A DNA stretch of 64,000 nt from Eustoma russellianum (Eukaryota; Streptophyta; Magnoliopsida; Gentianales; Gentianaceae), in the NCBI GenBank assembly GCA_036186865.1, contig AP025042.1, positions 30,113,910 to 30,177,909 on the forward strand, given 5' to 3'. Shown here piece by piece: positions 34,890 to 46,290 of this stretch. The number at the start of each line of letters is the position of its first letter. Within the stretch, counting starts at the first letter, position 1. The translations under genes and the position numbers were made by a program. The notes under the pieces were generated by a model, which was not told the DNA's origin, ran no database searches, and was given only the letters and a program-made list of their open reading frames with translations.

Positions 34890-35480
34890 GACGATGCTGT
34901 AACATTCCCACCTTGCAGTTTGGGCTCTCAGGCCTCCTGCTCGGCTCAGCTGCCTACTAAGAGTCAACTGGGATTGCGCCGCCCCAACTTTGTTGCTCGG
35001 CCACATTGTCGAGGTTGCATGCCTCAGGTCAGCTTGACCCTAGACGACAGAGCAGACACCTGCCAGCAAACAGTCTTAGCCATGCACTATGACATATGGC
35101 ACAACGTGTCGACCATTTAGACGAGGCCAGCCAACAGAGTAACACGTGTCATCGCCCCATATCTTATCAGTATGCACTAGTCACCCTAAATGCATAACCC
35201 CTGACGAGAAAGGGAGAAGTCGGTCAAAGAAAAGAGCAAGCTCTCAACTACAAACACCAAGAGCCATCTGCTTATATCTTTAACCTACCACTATGTCTAT
35301 ATCCATGACTAACGTGAACGTCGGAGGGTTTTTTTTCAGAACAGTAGTTCTAAGACGTCTAACGTTACTTATCCTAAGCATGTTCCTGAAAACATTATCT
35401 TTTACGGCTAATTACATCCTCGATAACATGTTACCGTTCGGATTATTTGTGGTCCTTCAACTTTGTTAGAAAGAAACTCA
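34890..35480. mobile_element. LTR-like fragment
   Basis: GC-richer than its surroundings. Contains TGTAACATTCCCACC (34899) and ends with ACGTGAACGTCGGAGGG ... TTATTTGTGGTCCTTCA, a layout I associate with plant gypsy LTR ends. No partner LTR, PBS or target duplication was found. It could be an old solo LTR. The frame at 34920-35120 has no recognisable similarity. Confidence 0.3.
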
Positions 35481-35999
35481 TTTGAAAGACACCCATTTGG
35501 AGGAAGACGGATGCTTCCAGTTTTTTCCTCCAGCAGGAGCTGAAAGAAGGTAGTGCGGGTGGATGACAATGATAGGTGAAATTTTTTGTTTAGATGAAAA
35601 CTATGCCCTTTAAATTTATGAATGGACTATTATATCTTTTACTTCGAGTGAACTTATTAAAAAAGTTGTATAATTAGCCAAGATGTACAAAAAAAATAAA
35701 ATAGATGAGTGACATATATATTACCGCAAAAGTAGCTTATTGGTCACCGGTATATTTTGTACCAATTAAAAAATGTGAAGCATGTATTTCAAGTTCTTTT
35801 TTTATAATTCTTTTCTTTCTTTCTGACACAGTTGTATTTGAATTTTAATCATATTTTATTATATCCATGTACCCTGAACAGTATCAAATTAGTTTTCCTT
35901 TTCACTTAGAGGTTGATGGTTGGCCTCTCTTGCTAGCATGTCAAATCGTCATTTGTTGTCAGCAAAATAATAGAAGGTTGACTAAATTAGCTGTAGTAA

Positions 36000-36600
36000 T
36001 TTAACTCATTCCACGTAGTTAATTCTGGTTGGAAACAATGAATCGTGTATCAAGACGTAATCGTCCGGTATATTGTGTACAATCGGCGTTATCAATCGTC
36101 TCTCAAGATACAACAGATATTCGTTCAGCTGAGCGACACTGCTTAACTTGAAGCGAACCTTCGAGTGTCCTGAGTTCTCTTGGACATGATGCAGAAAGAA
36201 GAAGAAGAAGAAAGCAGAAGAGGAGTGTGTGTTCTGATTGCACACCCTGCCTCTATTTATATAGAGGAGTTGGTTGGAAATTGGTTATCGCAGATGGACT
36301 CGTGACCATCAGTTCAAAACCGTAGATCAACTAGAGCCGTCGGATGAAAATCGAAATAGTGTTTGTTGGGCGGTTTTGGACGGTTTATATCACAGCCGTT
36401 AGATGAAAACCGAACTACAGGATTAATCCTGGAGCATTGGATGAAAACCACATTCGATTGGGCGGTTTGGTCAGTTTGAATTACAACCGTTGGATCAAAG
36501 CTGACCTCCCGACACCGTTAGATCAAAACCTGTTTGATCTTTAATGGACCTGATACGTTGGGCCGCTGAGCAACTATGCCTGTTAGACTTTAACTATTTA
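36000..36600 (-). promoter_or_regulatory. Promoter- or LTR-like block with repeated CCGTTRGATSAAAACC motifs
   Basis: At 36320-36530 the motif CCGTTRGATSAAAACC or a close variant (also GCCGTCGGATGAAAATC) occurs about five times. On the minus strand these lie upstream of a CCTCTATATAAATAGAGG TATA box (about 36249-36266), followed by a C/T-rich leader and a short frame (36006-36245) starting beyond it. This is the layout of a U3/R region of a minus-strand copia LTR, or of a gene promoter. No boundaries could be set. Confidence 0.35.
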
Positions 36601-38040
36601 CAAAAAATAATTTATCCAAAAATCCCAAAGAAATTTTCTCCAAAAAGATAAGAACTGAACTGAAGGCCCCGAGCCACGAGCCGACCGAATAGACGGGTGG
36701 GCGGCGCGCACGGGGCAGCCATCTACGTCTTCCTTCAGGTCAAAATTTCTCTTGCTCTTAGAGCACATCTAAAGTGACTATTCCAACCATTTATAAGGTG
36801 ATCAAATCAACTCATTTGTCCAATGTGGTATTCCTTTCATAAGGGTGATGTGGTCTTCCAAGAATAGAACACATCACCCATTAAACCATGTTTTTCATAT
36901 ACTTTGAGCATTAATTTCTCATTCATCCTGTATCGTAATTAAGTGATTCCAAAGCCTAAAATTAACTACTCGTTACGTAGATAATTAAGAACCTATTAGT
37001 TTCTATTTATCATTAATAAAAAATAATTATAATTAAGCTCAAATTATGTTACTCAACCATATTTACAACATGTCTTATTGGGCGAAAGTCTAAACCTTCC
37101 AATTTCTCCAACAAAGTCGTCATGTGTTGTGGAGTATACAGTATCGAAGGTTGGCTAAATTTTCACCAGTTGTAGTAATTTTTGGACGTTAATTTTTGCA
37201 GATAGAACTCTAAAGCTAACTGAATTACGTAGATTTAGCATTTTAATAGCCCGGTAGGCCACTCTACCAACCAAGTCATAGAAACAATAGCCAAGAATAC
37301 TGGGACTAAACTACCATAATCTGATCTTTATCCGTTTCTTATTTATTCATTCAACTCGCCGTACTCTACCCAACCCCCCCGCCAAAAAAGAAGAAGATAT
37401 ATTTGTGATAATTCAAAAATTATAGTAACTCAAACAAGTGTGTGTATACACACGCATATGTTTGCCTGTGTGTCATTATGCGTGTGAATGTGTGTGGCAA
37501 TTCCTAATTATAACTATTCATGAGTGTATTTTGATAATTACTTTCGATTTATTTCACAAAAATTTTGATATAAAAAAAGAGCTTTAAATATCTTGGGGTT
37601 GAGGGGAAAGAAAAGAAGAGCAAGCATGACAAGAAGAAGTCTAAAATGTTAGATGAAATAAGAATCTAAAAAAAAATTAGATGAAATCAAGTCCGATACT
37701 TTAAGATGTTATTGTAGTCAAATAAAAAAAAACTTATAAGTTTGGAAATATTATTTCCATGACCTTGTTCTGTAAGTTTAACCTTTAATATCAGAAAAAC
37801 TTAGGATTCTTATGGGCCCACATAATTACTGAAGAAGGGTGTAAAAATGATGTCAGAATGAGGATTCTCATATTGCAAAGGTAATTTACTCTCTTGATGC
37901 AAACTATCACCTCCCACTCTACTTTAGTACTTGACAAAGAAATTTACATATTTATTTTCATTGTGACAAATATATTGAAAGTATATCACAAAGTCTTTGG
38001 GGCTCTCTGGAGCAATAATGTTATATGTACTTAAATGATA
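36601..38040. other. Intergenic spacer
   Basis: AT-rich, with a TGTGTGTATACACACGCATA stretch near 37440. No gene, RNA gene or element end recognised. Confidence 0.45.
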
Positions 38041-38160
38041 CAACAACAACACATACCCAGTATATTCCAATGACAACAAAATATATCACTAGAGTCTGGA
38101 AAGAGTGAGGGACAGACAAACAATACCTCCACCCTCGGCTTTATATATGCCTGCATAAAT
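38041..38160 (-). mobile_element. SINE remnant, Au-like family (family 2)
   Basis: Minus strand: GAGGTATTGTTTGTCTGTCC, CTCTTTCCAGACTCTAGTG, TATACTGGGTATGTGTTGTT, the terminal block and TTG tail typical of Au-like SINEs. The sequence to its right (38178-38245) is also similar to 15786-15845, so the two copies share more than the recognised body. Confidence 0.55.
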
Positions 38161-38249
38161 GATAAAGTAATAGTTATATGGTGTGCTAGTGTGTTTGTGA
38201 AGAAATTCAATAAATAGAAATAGAAAACTTTCGATATTAAAATATTTGT

Positions 38250-39518
38250 ACCTGAAGGCTAAATATCTGAATCCGATACAATTAGATGATAGGTTATAGA
38301 CCTGGTTTGCAGTGGTAAGTTTGTTGTCTTGTAACACTTTTACCGATATAAAAGATCTCTAGATTTTTGATTTACATCATTTACGTAGCTTTATGAATAT
38401 GAAACAATATAGATTCCAGAGCCAAAGATTTGGATTTTTTTTCTTCTCTAGAAGTCTTTGGGGGCTCTCATCCCACAGCTATCTGTCTCTCCTTTGTCTC
38501 TATCTCAACATCATGGAATTTTAGTCTCCCAATGCAAGGAGAAAACAACAGCACCTCTGTTGAGAGAAACGTGGGAATCCTGCAAATGTTAGGGGCATAG
38601 CACAGTGCTGCCTTAAAAGACCATAGGTTTTGTACATTGGGTTGTCACTTTTGGTCTCATCTTTAATCTTTCACTTTTGCATACTCATTGAAATCTTTTG
38701 TAACTTTTCTGGTAGGAGTTTTTAATGCACACATGTTCTGCCAATATTCCTTAACTATTCATTCTTGACTCCATCTCTTCAAAACGTTCCAAACCCACAA
38801 AGGATTTAGAATCTTTTTCTCCATGATCATGATGAACTTTGGATGTTCTATCAGCTTACCAAATAGTTTGGAGGTTTTATACATATACTAACAGAGAAGC
38901 CCACTTTTCATGGTTGTTTGATTTGGGGCAAAATTCTTGGTGTTCAGTGACCATTTCCTAGAATTTCACCAAGGTTGGCAGTACTAGAAAACCTTCTCAA
39001 AAGACTAATCATGTCTTTTGGTTAGGGGGAAAAGACTCCCTTTACTTCGAACATGTTAACTTAGTCAATACAAAGCTATATGATAGAGTCCAATTTTCGA
39101 ATGCTTATGCTTCTTTTTCTTCTCAATTTCTCATGCCATTTTGCTATGTGTTTTGTTATGTGTGAGTTTATATATGATTTCATACTCTTTGTGATATACA
39201 CTGTTTTTATATTGTGAAGTATAAGTTGATCGACACAGCTTGACGCATCATTATGGGTCATCAAGAAACAACCTCTGTGTGTTTCTAATTCATGAGTATG
39301 GTTGCGTACATCTGACTGTCATACCTCGCCATAGACGGGAGCCTCTAAGACAATGGAGTAATGTTTTTGTTGTTGTACTGTGATATACACTGTTCTGTTA
39401 CATATGACCAGGTGCCTAATGTGAATTTGTCTCTTTTCCATAGTGTGTTTGTAAAAGAATCTTGCTATTGGTTTCCACAGGTGGGAGAGAGAAAAGCAAA
39501 CTACCTTTTTATTGAGAT
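38250..39518 (+). other. Upstream region of the small gene
   Basis: Includes ATTGGTTTCCACAG ahead of GTGGGAGAG (about 39469-39490), a good 3' splice site, so a 5'-UTR intron is possible. No TATA box could be chosen with confidence. Confidence 0.35.
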
Positions 39519-39767
39519 ATGGGAGGATTCATCAAGTGTAGCAAGAAATTTTTCAAGAAGATGAAAGCAGCAGTGAAGAAGGCAGTGATGAATAACAGAG
39601 GGGGGAGAAAACAACTCAAGTTTCAGTATGATCCTTCAAGCTATGCCCTCAACTTTGATGATGGCTGCTGCCAAGCAAAAGCAACCACATTCTATGCGCC
39701 TGATTCTAAATTACAGAAATGCCCCCAAAATGCTCCCATCATTTATGTCATCTGGATAGAATCTTAA
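39519..39767 (+). CDS. Small uncharacterised plant protein with FQYDPSSYALNFDDG motif
   Basis: 82 codons from ATG 39519 to TAA 39767. The N-terminus is short and strongly basic (MGGFIKCSKKFFKKMKAAVK), which could be amphipathic or membrane-associated; the MGG start and Cys7 would allow lipidation, but that is speculation. The centre has the motif FQYDPSSYALNFDDGCCQ, which I associate with a family of small plant proteins induced by stress or elicitors (ACRE146-like); this is recollection, not a search. GC and codon use look coding and differ from the spacer. No neighbouring operon-like context applies. It lacks any enzymatic motif. Expression would confirm it. Confidence 0.6.
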   Translation: MGGFIKCSKKFFKKMKAAVKKAVMNNRGGRKQLKFQYDPSSYALNFDDGCCQAKATTFYAPDSKLQKCPQNAPIIYVIWIES

Positions 39768-39966
39768 GCTACTCTTCTTTAAATGATTGATCTTTCACTA
39801 TTCTTTTGGTCACATGTTTGCAATGCAGCAGTTTATCTGGGCTTTATTTGTTTATTTGTTCTTGGTTGTAGCAAATGGGGTGCTAGATTTTCCTGCTACA
39901 AACAACAAGCCAGAGTATCAGCATATATTCCCCTTTCCATTCTTTAAGGTAAATGATTTGTAAAAG

Positions 39967-40119
39967 GGAAAGGTAAATATAGAGCTGGGGTCTCACTGGA
40001 AACAAACTCTCTATCTCTTGAAACAGAGGTATTGTTTGCCTGTCACTTACTCTCTCCAGACGCTAGCGATAGCTTTTGCTGTCGTTGGGATATATTAGGT
40101 ACGAATGATGATGATGATG
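39967..40119 (+). mobile_element. SINE, Au-like family (family 2), with 14-bp target duplication
   Basis: Flanked by ATGATTTGTAAAAG at 39953-39966 and 40120-40133. The body has GAGGTATTGTTTGCCTGTC, CTCTCCAGACGCTAGCGATAG and TTGGGATATATTAGGTACG, followed by a GAT/ATG-repeat tail. It inserted about 200 bp after the stop codon of the small gene, possibly in its 3' UTR. Confidence 0.75.
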
Positions 40120-40291
40120 ATGATTTGTAAAAGAGAACAATAATCATCTGTTTGGACAAATACTGCAGTCTGTATTCAGTTGTGCACGAAAAAACCAGTG
40201 ATTTAAAGCCAATACTTTAGATTCCTATTCTTAGTCATATCTTCAGCAATAGATGAAACAGAAAGTAAATCAACTAAAAATGAACATGTTT

Positions 40292-40533
40292 GCCTCCAGG
40301 GCATAACCTAATTGGTACTCGAGTTGGAATTTACTTCAAGAGATAAGTTTGAATCCAGGGACACGCATATTGTGAGTGATCTTCGGCCTAGTTTGCGGAG
40401 ACACCTTGTGTGGCCACTTCGTAAGTCCTCATCCAAACTAAGAGGCCACTGGGTTTTTGATTTACATACTCCATAATGTTCTTTAGGGTTGAGACGATGA
40501 AGGGTCCATGATGAAGGATTTCACATTTACTCC
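40292..40533 (+). mobile_element. tRNA-derived SINE, family 1, complete copy with 16-bp target duplication
   Basis: Flanked by AAAAATGAACATGTTT (40276-40291 and 40534-40549). It starts with an A-box-like CATAACCTAATTGGTACTCG and has a B box AAGTTTGAATCC, then CGGCCTAGTTTGCGGAG and GTAAGTCCTCATCCAAAC, matching the minus-strand copies at 31722 and 32348. Confidence 0.8.
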
Positions 40534-40840
40534 AAAAATGAACATGTTTTAGCTATATAGGCCTACTTTTATAATTCCCCTGGCACATACAGTCGCAAGG
40601 TTTGAATCTCCTCGAATGTATATACACACACATGCATACATATATATTCATTACTAAATACAAACCATGAAAACCCTTCCATGTCTTTTAAGTATCCCAA
40701 ATATCATCCCAAATATGTAAATTCGGTGGGAGAAGATCTTATGTCACGTCTTCTAAACCATCCAATGAAGACATGCTATTTGTTATCAGTTTAGCCAATT
40801 TATTATGCTTAGCATGATCTGATTGGATTAGGAGATCTCC

Positions 40841-41025
40841 AGGGATAGGATCCCCTCACCGCAAAGGGGTGCGGTGACTCGTGACCGCACGACACGTGGC
40901 AACAAGGGGATGGTGAAGCTAGATGCAGGTGGCCCTCATCTAGCCTCACCACCCTCCTTTGCTGCCACGTGTCGCGTGGTCACAGAGGGGATGAGAAAAT
41001 TGGGGGTGAGGAGATCCCAACCCTC
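40841..41025. mobile_element. MITE-like inverted-repeat element, family 1, copy C
   Basis: Imperfect terminal inverted repeats of about 23 bp: AGGGATAGGATCCCCTCACC at 40841-40860 and GGTGAGGAGATCCCAACCCT at 41005-41024. The inner arms contain ACACGTGGCA and TGCCACGTGTC, so most of the element folds back. Best-preserved member of the family. Confidence 0.75.
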
Positions 41026-41243
41026 CAGAAGTTAGCTGAGTATACATAATCTACAATACTCTTGAGCAAAACACTGCCATATCCTAATTTCTATAAGCCA
41101 CACAGACATATCCAAATTTTTTATATGGGATATGTGGGCCGAGATATTTTATGATACTACAATAGAATTATGCTAAATAAGAATTTACATGTCAACAAGT
41201 AGGATGGTGATTGGTCATTGTAAAGGACCCACATATATCAATA

Positions 41244-41400
41244 TCAATCAATCATACCCAGTATATCACAACAACAGCAAAAGCTATCGCTATGGTCCGA
41301 GGAGAGTGAGCGGCAGACAAACGATACCTCTGTCCCAAGGGATATAGAGCTTGCTTCCAGTAAAAACCTGGCTCTATATGTATCTGCATAAATGAAACAA
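41244..41400 (-). mobile_element. SINE remnant, Au-like family (family 2)
   Basis: Minus strand: GAGGTATCGTTTGTCTGCCG, CTCTCCTCGGACCATAGCG, TATACTGGGTATG. ATATATCAATA occurs on both sides (about 41233 and 41409) and may be the target duplication. Confidence 0.55.
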
Positions 41401-41772
41401 TAATAAAAATATATCAATAAATTTGATTAATTTGAGGATAACTACTCATACTTATCCGGAAGTTCGGTAAAATTTTTCCATTCGAGCCACCCCTTATGTT
41501 AACGCAAAACTGCCGCAGTAGATTGGTTTCGCCTCGGCATAAAACGGATTAAGCCATGTATACCATATATTGCCTATGACATGATTTGATTAAAATTGTT
41601 TTCTTTTAAAACGAGCGTATAATGGTAACACTTTTCTTCTATTACGGAGGAATTGTATGAAACAACGCCGTAATACCAAAATTTTCAGTTCATGCTCTCC
41701 ACCAGTCCCCTTACGGAACATTGGAGAAAATAGTCGAAGTCGGTTCAGATATGAGGAGGCTAAAAATAAAAC

Positions 41773-41903
41773 AAAATATGAGGTTTTCAATCACGTGTCG
41801 CCACGTGTACAAAAACAGTTTTTAAAGAAGGGTACTGAACTTTTTTTTATAAAAAAACTGTTTTTGTACACCTAGTGACGCGTGACTGAAATCCTCATAT
41901 TTT
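41773..41903. mobile_element. Foldback MITE with about 51-bp arms
   Basis: The two arms of about 51 bp are inverted copies differing at roughly six positions. They start AAAATATGAGGTTTTCA and end TGAAATCCTCATATTTT, separated by about 29 bp. The left arm includes CACGTGTCGCCACGTG. Non-coding. Frames at 41590-41875 cross it and are fortuitous. Confidence 0.75.
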
Positions 41904-42002
41904 ACATTACTGTTAACCTTTACCGATCAGAACTCAAAGTCTCATGATAAACGAAAACCTTGATCCGTTAAATATCACTTATTGTTCAACTAAATAAATT
42001 GA

Positions 42003-42192
42003 GTCAGGATCTCCTGACCCCCCCAATTTTTGGGGGTAAGAAATGACCCCCTGCTACGTGGCAGGGGAGGGGGTTGGTGAGGCTGGGTGCAGGTGACCCC
42101 CACCCAGCCTCACCATCCTCTTCCACTGCCACGTGGCGGGCGGTCACGTGGGGGGTAAGATGGGCGGCGGTGAGAGGATCTCACCCCAAATA
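42003..42192. mobile_element. MITE-like inverted-repeat element, family 1, copy D
   Basis: GTCAGGATCTCCTGACCCCC at the left and GGTGAGAGGATCTCACCCC at the right. The interior has GCTACGTGGCAGGGGAGG and, inverted, CTGCCACGTGGCGGGC, and a CACCCAGCCTCACC block related to copies B and C. It is G/C-rich compared with its surroundings. Confidence 0.7.
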
Positions 42193-43969
42193 AATTATCC
42201 ATCCTTCCTGATTTATCGGAGGGCACTTCGGCTGCATAAGAATATTACGTTACTTATCCTAACTAATCAATCACCCGTTGCTCATTTTTTCCCCCTAAGT
42301 GACATATCCAATTATTAGATCATTTGCTGCTCCTGCGTAATCTCATAGCCACACAAACCTCTCTGAAAGAAAACAAGTTAAACTAACCGCTCGATCATTT
42401 ATACTATGATATATACTCATATTTGCTCTTAGTTATACAAATTCTTTTAGCTTTTAATCTGTCGTTAGCTTTTAAGATTAATCAAGACAATTTTGTAAAG
42501 AGGGAGTTTGGAACAACAGTTGCTTTGTGATCTTGAGTTTATAAGTTTGAGACGTAGAAACAGATTGTTGCACAACGCGTATCACATTTACACATGACAT
42601 ACTCTGTGCAATTACTTTGTTCGATGCAATTGTTCTTTAACCTTTAGACTTTCCTTGACTTTGGCCCATGAGTTCTTTCATTTTTTTTGACTTTAACAAA
42701 TGATAGACTTTTCAGTGACTCATTTCTCCTTTCATCTTTCATTGGTTCAAGCTACAATAGCGATGTCAGTGGAAACATGGTCTCATCTAACTTGGGACAA
42801 TCTTTTTGCATGCCAAAGAAGGTCTTTCAGATATGTCTGGAGCTAATGGCATCCGATACGAAACTACTAGTTTCTACCTTGACCAGTGGTACATTATAAT
42901 GATAATGCCTTAGAGGTCTATCTTACCCAGAGACGGTCTTGTCGCTTACATGAGAAGTCTTCTCTGATGAGTCTGGTACAAGTGGCTTCCCGTATGGAAC
43001 CACTGCACATATGTTTGATATATTTATATTTAGTGTCAGTCCGACCTCACGCACAACCATAGTCAGGAGCTCATTTCATCCCTCAGGTACCTACGCTTGT
43101 CCAGCTTCTTGTCACCTTACTTTATTTCTTTTGCTTTGCTTGACAGTATCATTATGCTATCTTTACATATGACTTTACTTTGGCCTCTAACAATTTTGGC
43201 TTTGACTTTATGTTGACATGGCAGTTGATTTGATGACCCATGTATACATTGTTAGGGCCCTATTTGCCCCTCAAGTAAGCACCCTGCCATCAACTCCCGA
43301 CTATCTAGGTTGACTGAATATTGTCTTACGTTAACTCTGAATATTGTCTTACTTTAACTTATGCTGATTTTTTTTTTTTTTGACAATTTAGACATTATCT
43401 TTTTTATTCAATGGTCATGCAAATTCCTCATGCTTATACCTTCAACAAATATATCAATTGATGTCAACTCAATCAACAATCAAGAGCAATTATAAAAGTC
43501 AATTTACATCAAATAGCATGCTGTAGCTTCTCATAAAATTTAGACACATTAGACGATTAATTTTGAATTCAGTATCAATATAGAGCATTCAAAGATGATT
43601 CTAAATCATTATGAATCATCAGAACCAGATTTCTTAATCAAAAGTTATGACTGAAACATGATTAGGTGTTTAAGTTTTGAAGGAAGATTGAACTTTCAAC
43701 CAGCTTGATTGAAGGTTTGACAAAGCTTCTACATATATCAAACGTGAAACTTGGCTCCCAGAACGTTCGGTATACCTCCTAAACGTTCGAAACCCCATCT
43801 AACCACGGAAAAGCCCTATTTTCATGTCCAACATACATAGTTATGACCCCAATTCATCCTGTATCATCCACCAATATAATAGAATGTGGACAATCATCAA
43901 AAATCTCATATAAACATGTAATTGCCATTCCAAATATTATTTTCTAGTTTTGTATTATATGGGCATTTG
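42193..43969. other. Intergenic spacer with possible old LTR sequence at its right end
   Basis: No gene recognised; the frame at 42687-42899 has no similarity I know. At 43740-43800 palindromic CAGAACGTTCGG and AAACGTTCGAAACC resemble the motif near 2560, suggesting LTR-derived sequence. Confidence 0.35.
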
Positions 43970-44360
43970 GATCTTGATAGTTTTGTATCTAGTCTTTAGT
44001 GTGATTGATTAACTTATTTTGTGCTATGGAAGATAAGATAATGAGAATGCAAATATTTTTAGAGAATAAAGAAGATTGCTATTATTACCTTTAGAATGAA
44101 TAATAGCATGTAATGCATGTTTTGTTTACAATTTGTGGAAAACATCTATGCATGTATTTAAATGTGTTTAATTATATGACGTGATTTGACTTGGTGTCTT
44201 AAGAAAGTCCTTATGTCTAAACGATGATTGTGAGTTAAAAAGTTGACATTGTCATTTGAATTGAGATGTTATGTTAAAAGTAAATTTGGCTAGATGTTCA
44301 AATGTGGATCATGTTGGTTGTATAGAATTTTAAAGCTATTCTATGATTAAATAAAAAATC
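43970..44360 (+). mobile_element. LARD relative, left part (interrupted by the Sirevirus)
   Basis: Similar to the reverse complement of about 13080-13420, for example GCATGTATTTAAATG and GGCTAGATGTTCAAATGTG against GCATGTATTTAATC and GGCCTAGAAATTGAAATGTG. It ends in the Sirevirus target duplication AAATC (44356-44360) and continues at 57503. Its own LTR was not identified. Confidence 0.6.
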
Positions 44361-45560
44361 TGTTAGGTCCTAAATACACTCTAGAGGGGGGGGGGGGTGA
44401 ATAGAGTGTTTGGTTCTTTTGTGGAATTTTCTCGTTTGGCTCAACTCAAAAGATATTCAAAATCAGAGCAATAATGGGAGATGAGAAGTAGTGAATGAGT
44501 ACACCGGATATAGAGTGATTCGAATCGTAAATGATTCTACTCCACTATCACTTTGTGGCCAAAGTGGATTTTCAACAACTACTCTTCTTATTATGAACAA
44601 TAAGAACAACCACAACAATACTTACACTAACACCTTAGTGTAAGCAACAACAACAACAACTTCTTGCACAAAACACACTTGTGCAACTACTGCAACTACA
44701 GCTCTTAGCAAGAACACCTTCTTGCTTCCTCACAACTTCAACAAAAGTTCCCTCAAGAACTTCTCACAGTGGGTTGAAGGAATATGGTAAGGTTCACACT
44801 TTCTCACAAGTCTAAGAACAAGCAAGAGATAAAATATTTATGGTTCCTCTTGTGCTTGACTCACTTTCTCTCAATATACAACAATGAAGGAGAAAGAAAA
44901 TCTAAACAAGCTTTAAGCAAATTTACAAGTATGAGAGAACTATACAACAATGGAAGATGAAGCTAGATGATGTTGAAAGTGTGTCTTTGCCTCATCCAAG
45001 CCTCCTCTATTTATAGATGAAGTTCACCACGTTTTTGAGGCTCTCCACCAAGTCTTCATCTTCAAAAATGTCAAGATAATGCCCAAATAGTCTCTAGCCA
45101 CCCTATGGAGTGATTTGATCTTGGATAGCCACCCTAGAGAATCTTAGACATGTATACAATAGTCAAGGAAGCATGTAATAGGTTGGGTTAAAGTCCACAA
45201 GAAATTTGAGCAAGATTGGAAAGAGAAAACATCATAAATCTCCCTTGGATTTTGTTCCAACGTTCAGAAAATTTGAAATCTAGGGGACATCGATCGATCG
45301 AAGTGCCCCGGGGGAAGAGATCGATGTCCTCCAGAACATTGCAGTTTTTGACACTGCCTGACATCGATCGATCGATGTCAGGGGCTGAAGTGACATCGAT
45401 CGATCGATGTCCCCAGCTTGAGAGATCGATGTTGAACAGTGAGTTCCAATCTCAACCATCTTGGACATAGTGTGATTTTCCCATCTTGCATCAAATATCA
45501 AACACAAATTTAACTTATTTAAAACATCTTTTCATCATCAAAACAATTTATAACTTAACA
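44361..45560 (-). repeat. Left LTR (3' LTR) of the Sirevirus
   Basis: 1200 bp. On the minus strand a CTATAAATAGAGGAGG TATA box lies at about 45003-45018. Three (TCGA)3 palindromes are at 45288-45412. A run of G's sits at about 44385-44397. Confidence 0.92.
45286..45432. repeat. ATCGATCGATCGAT palindromes in the Sirevirus 3' LTR
   Basis: Three perfect (TCGA)3 cores plus two AGAGATCGATGT half-sites (near 45318 and 45421). The other LTR has five cores. Confidence 0.9.
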
Positions 45561-46290
45561 ATCTCCCCCTTTTTGATTATTTCAAAACCATGATTCAAAA
45601 GATGTTTTTACATGATATATTTTCAATTTAAACTTGATATTTTACAACTCCCCCTTAGTTCATGCTCCCTCATCATATGAACACATCAAAAAATTGCAAT
45701 CTACCCAAAATGTGATATCAATACCAACATGCTCCCCCTCAACCTATGCATCAAGTTTCACATTTTCATCATTTCAATATGTAAAGCATATCAAGAAACT
45801 TCATGTCATGCTATACCAAATTCAACTTCTCAAGCTAAGTTATGTGATGCAAAAACACCAATATCATATCAAGATGAGACATTAAGATACCAAGCTATAA
45901 CATGCCAAAACTAAATCATGCAATGTCTAACCAACTATGCCAAAACATGACAGAACCAATGCCCAAACAATCATGCCAAAAACCAATGCCCAAACATGCT
46001 AAAGCCCAATCATGCCAACTAAACCATTATGCCGACAAAACAATTGCCAATTTCTACTATGCAAACAATGCTAACAATAATATCTACCATGCCAATAATA
46101 CCAATTACTACTTAACCATCATGCCAACAATACCAAATTACTTCTCCCCCTTTTTGAAAGCATCAAAAAATAAGAGATACCAAAACGAAAAGATAAATAC
46201 CATTAAGAAATATCAAGTTTTGAGATACATATGTAAACTCAAACTTGCAAAACTATGCATAACTACGAGGGAATGGGGAATCATAAAGGA
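45561..46290 (-). other. Sirevirus 3' untranslated region
   Basis: Between the extra ORF and the 3' LTR. At about 45900-46145 the word ATGCCAA and variants recur irregularly (about ten times), giving a low-complexity tract. A second CTCCCCCTTTTTGA, repeating the PPT, lies at about 46144-46157. No coding. Confidence 0.6.

Noticed and set aside
38032..38164. TAAATGATA on both sides of the SINE at 38041 as a target duplication
   Set aside because: A similar CTGCATAAATGA string is present at the same place in the copy at 41244-41400, so the right-hand occurrence is probably SINE sequence.
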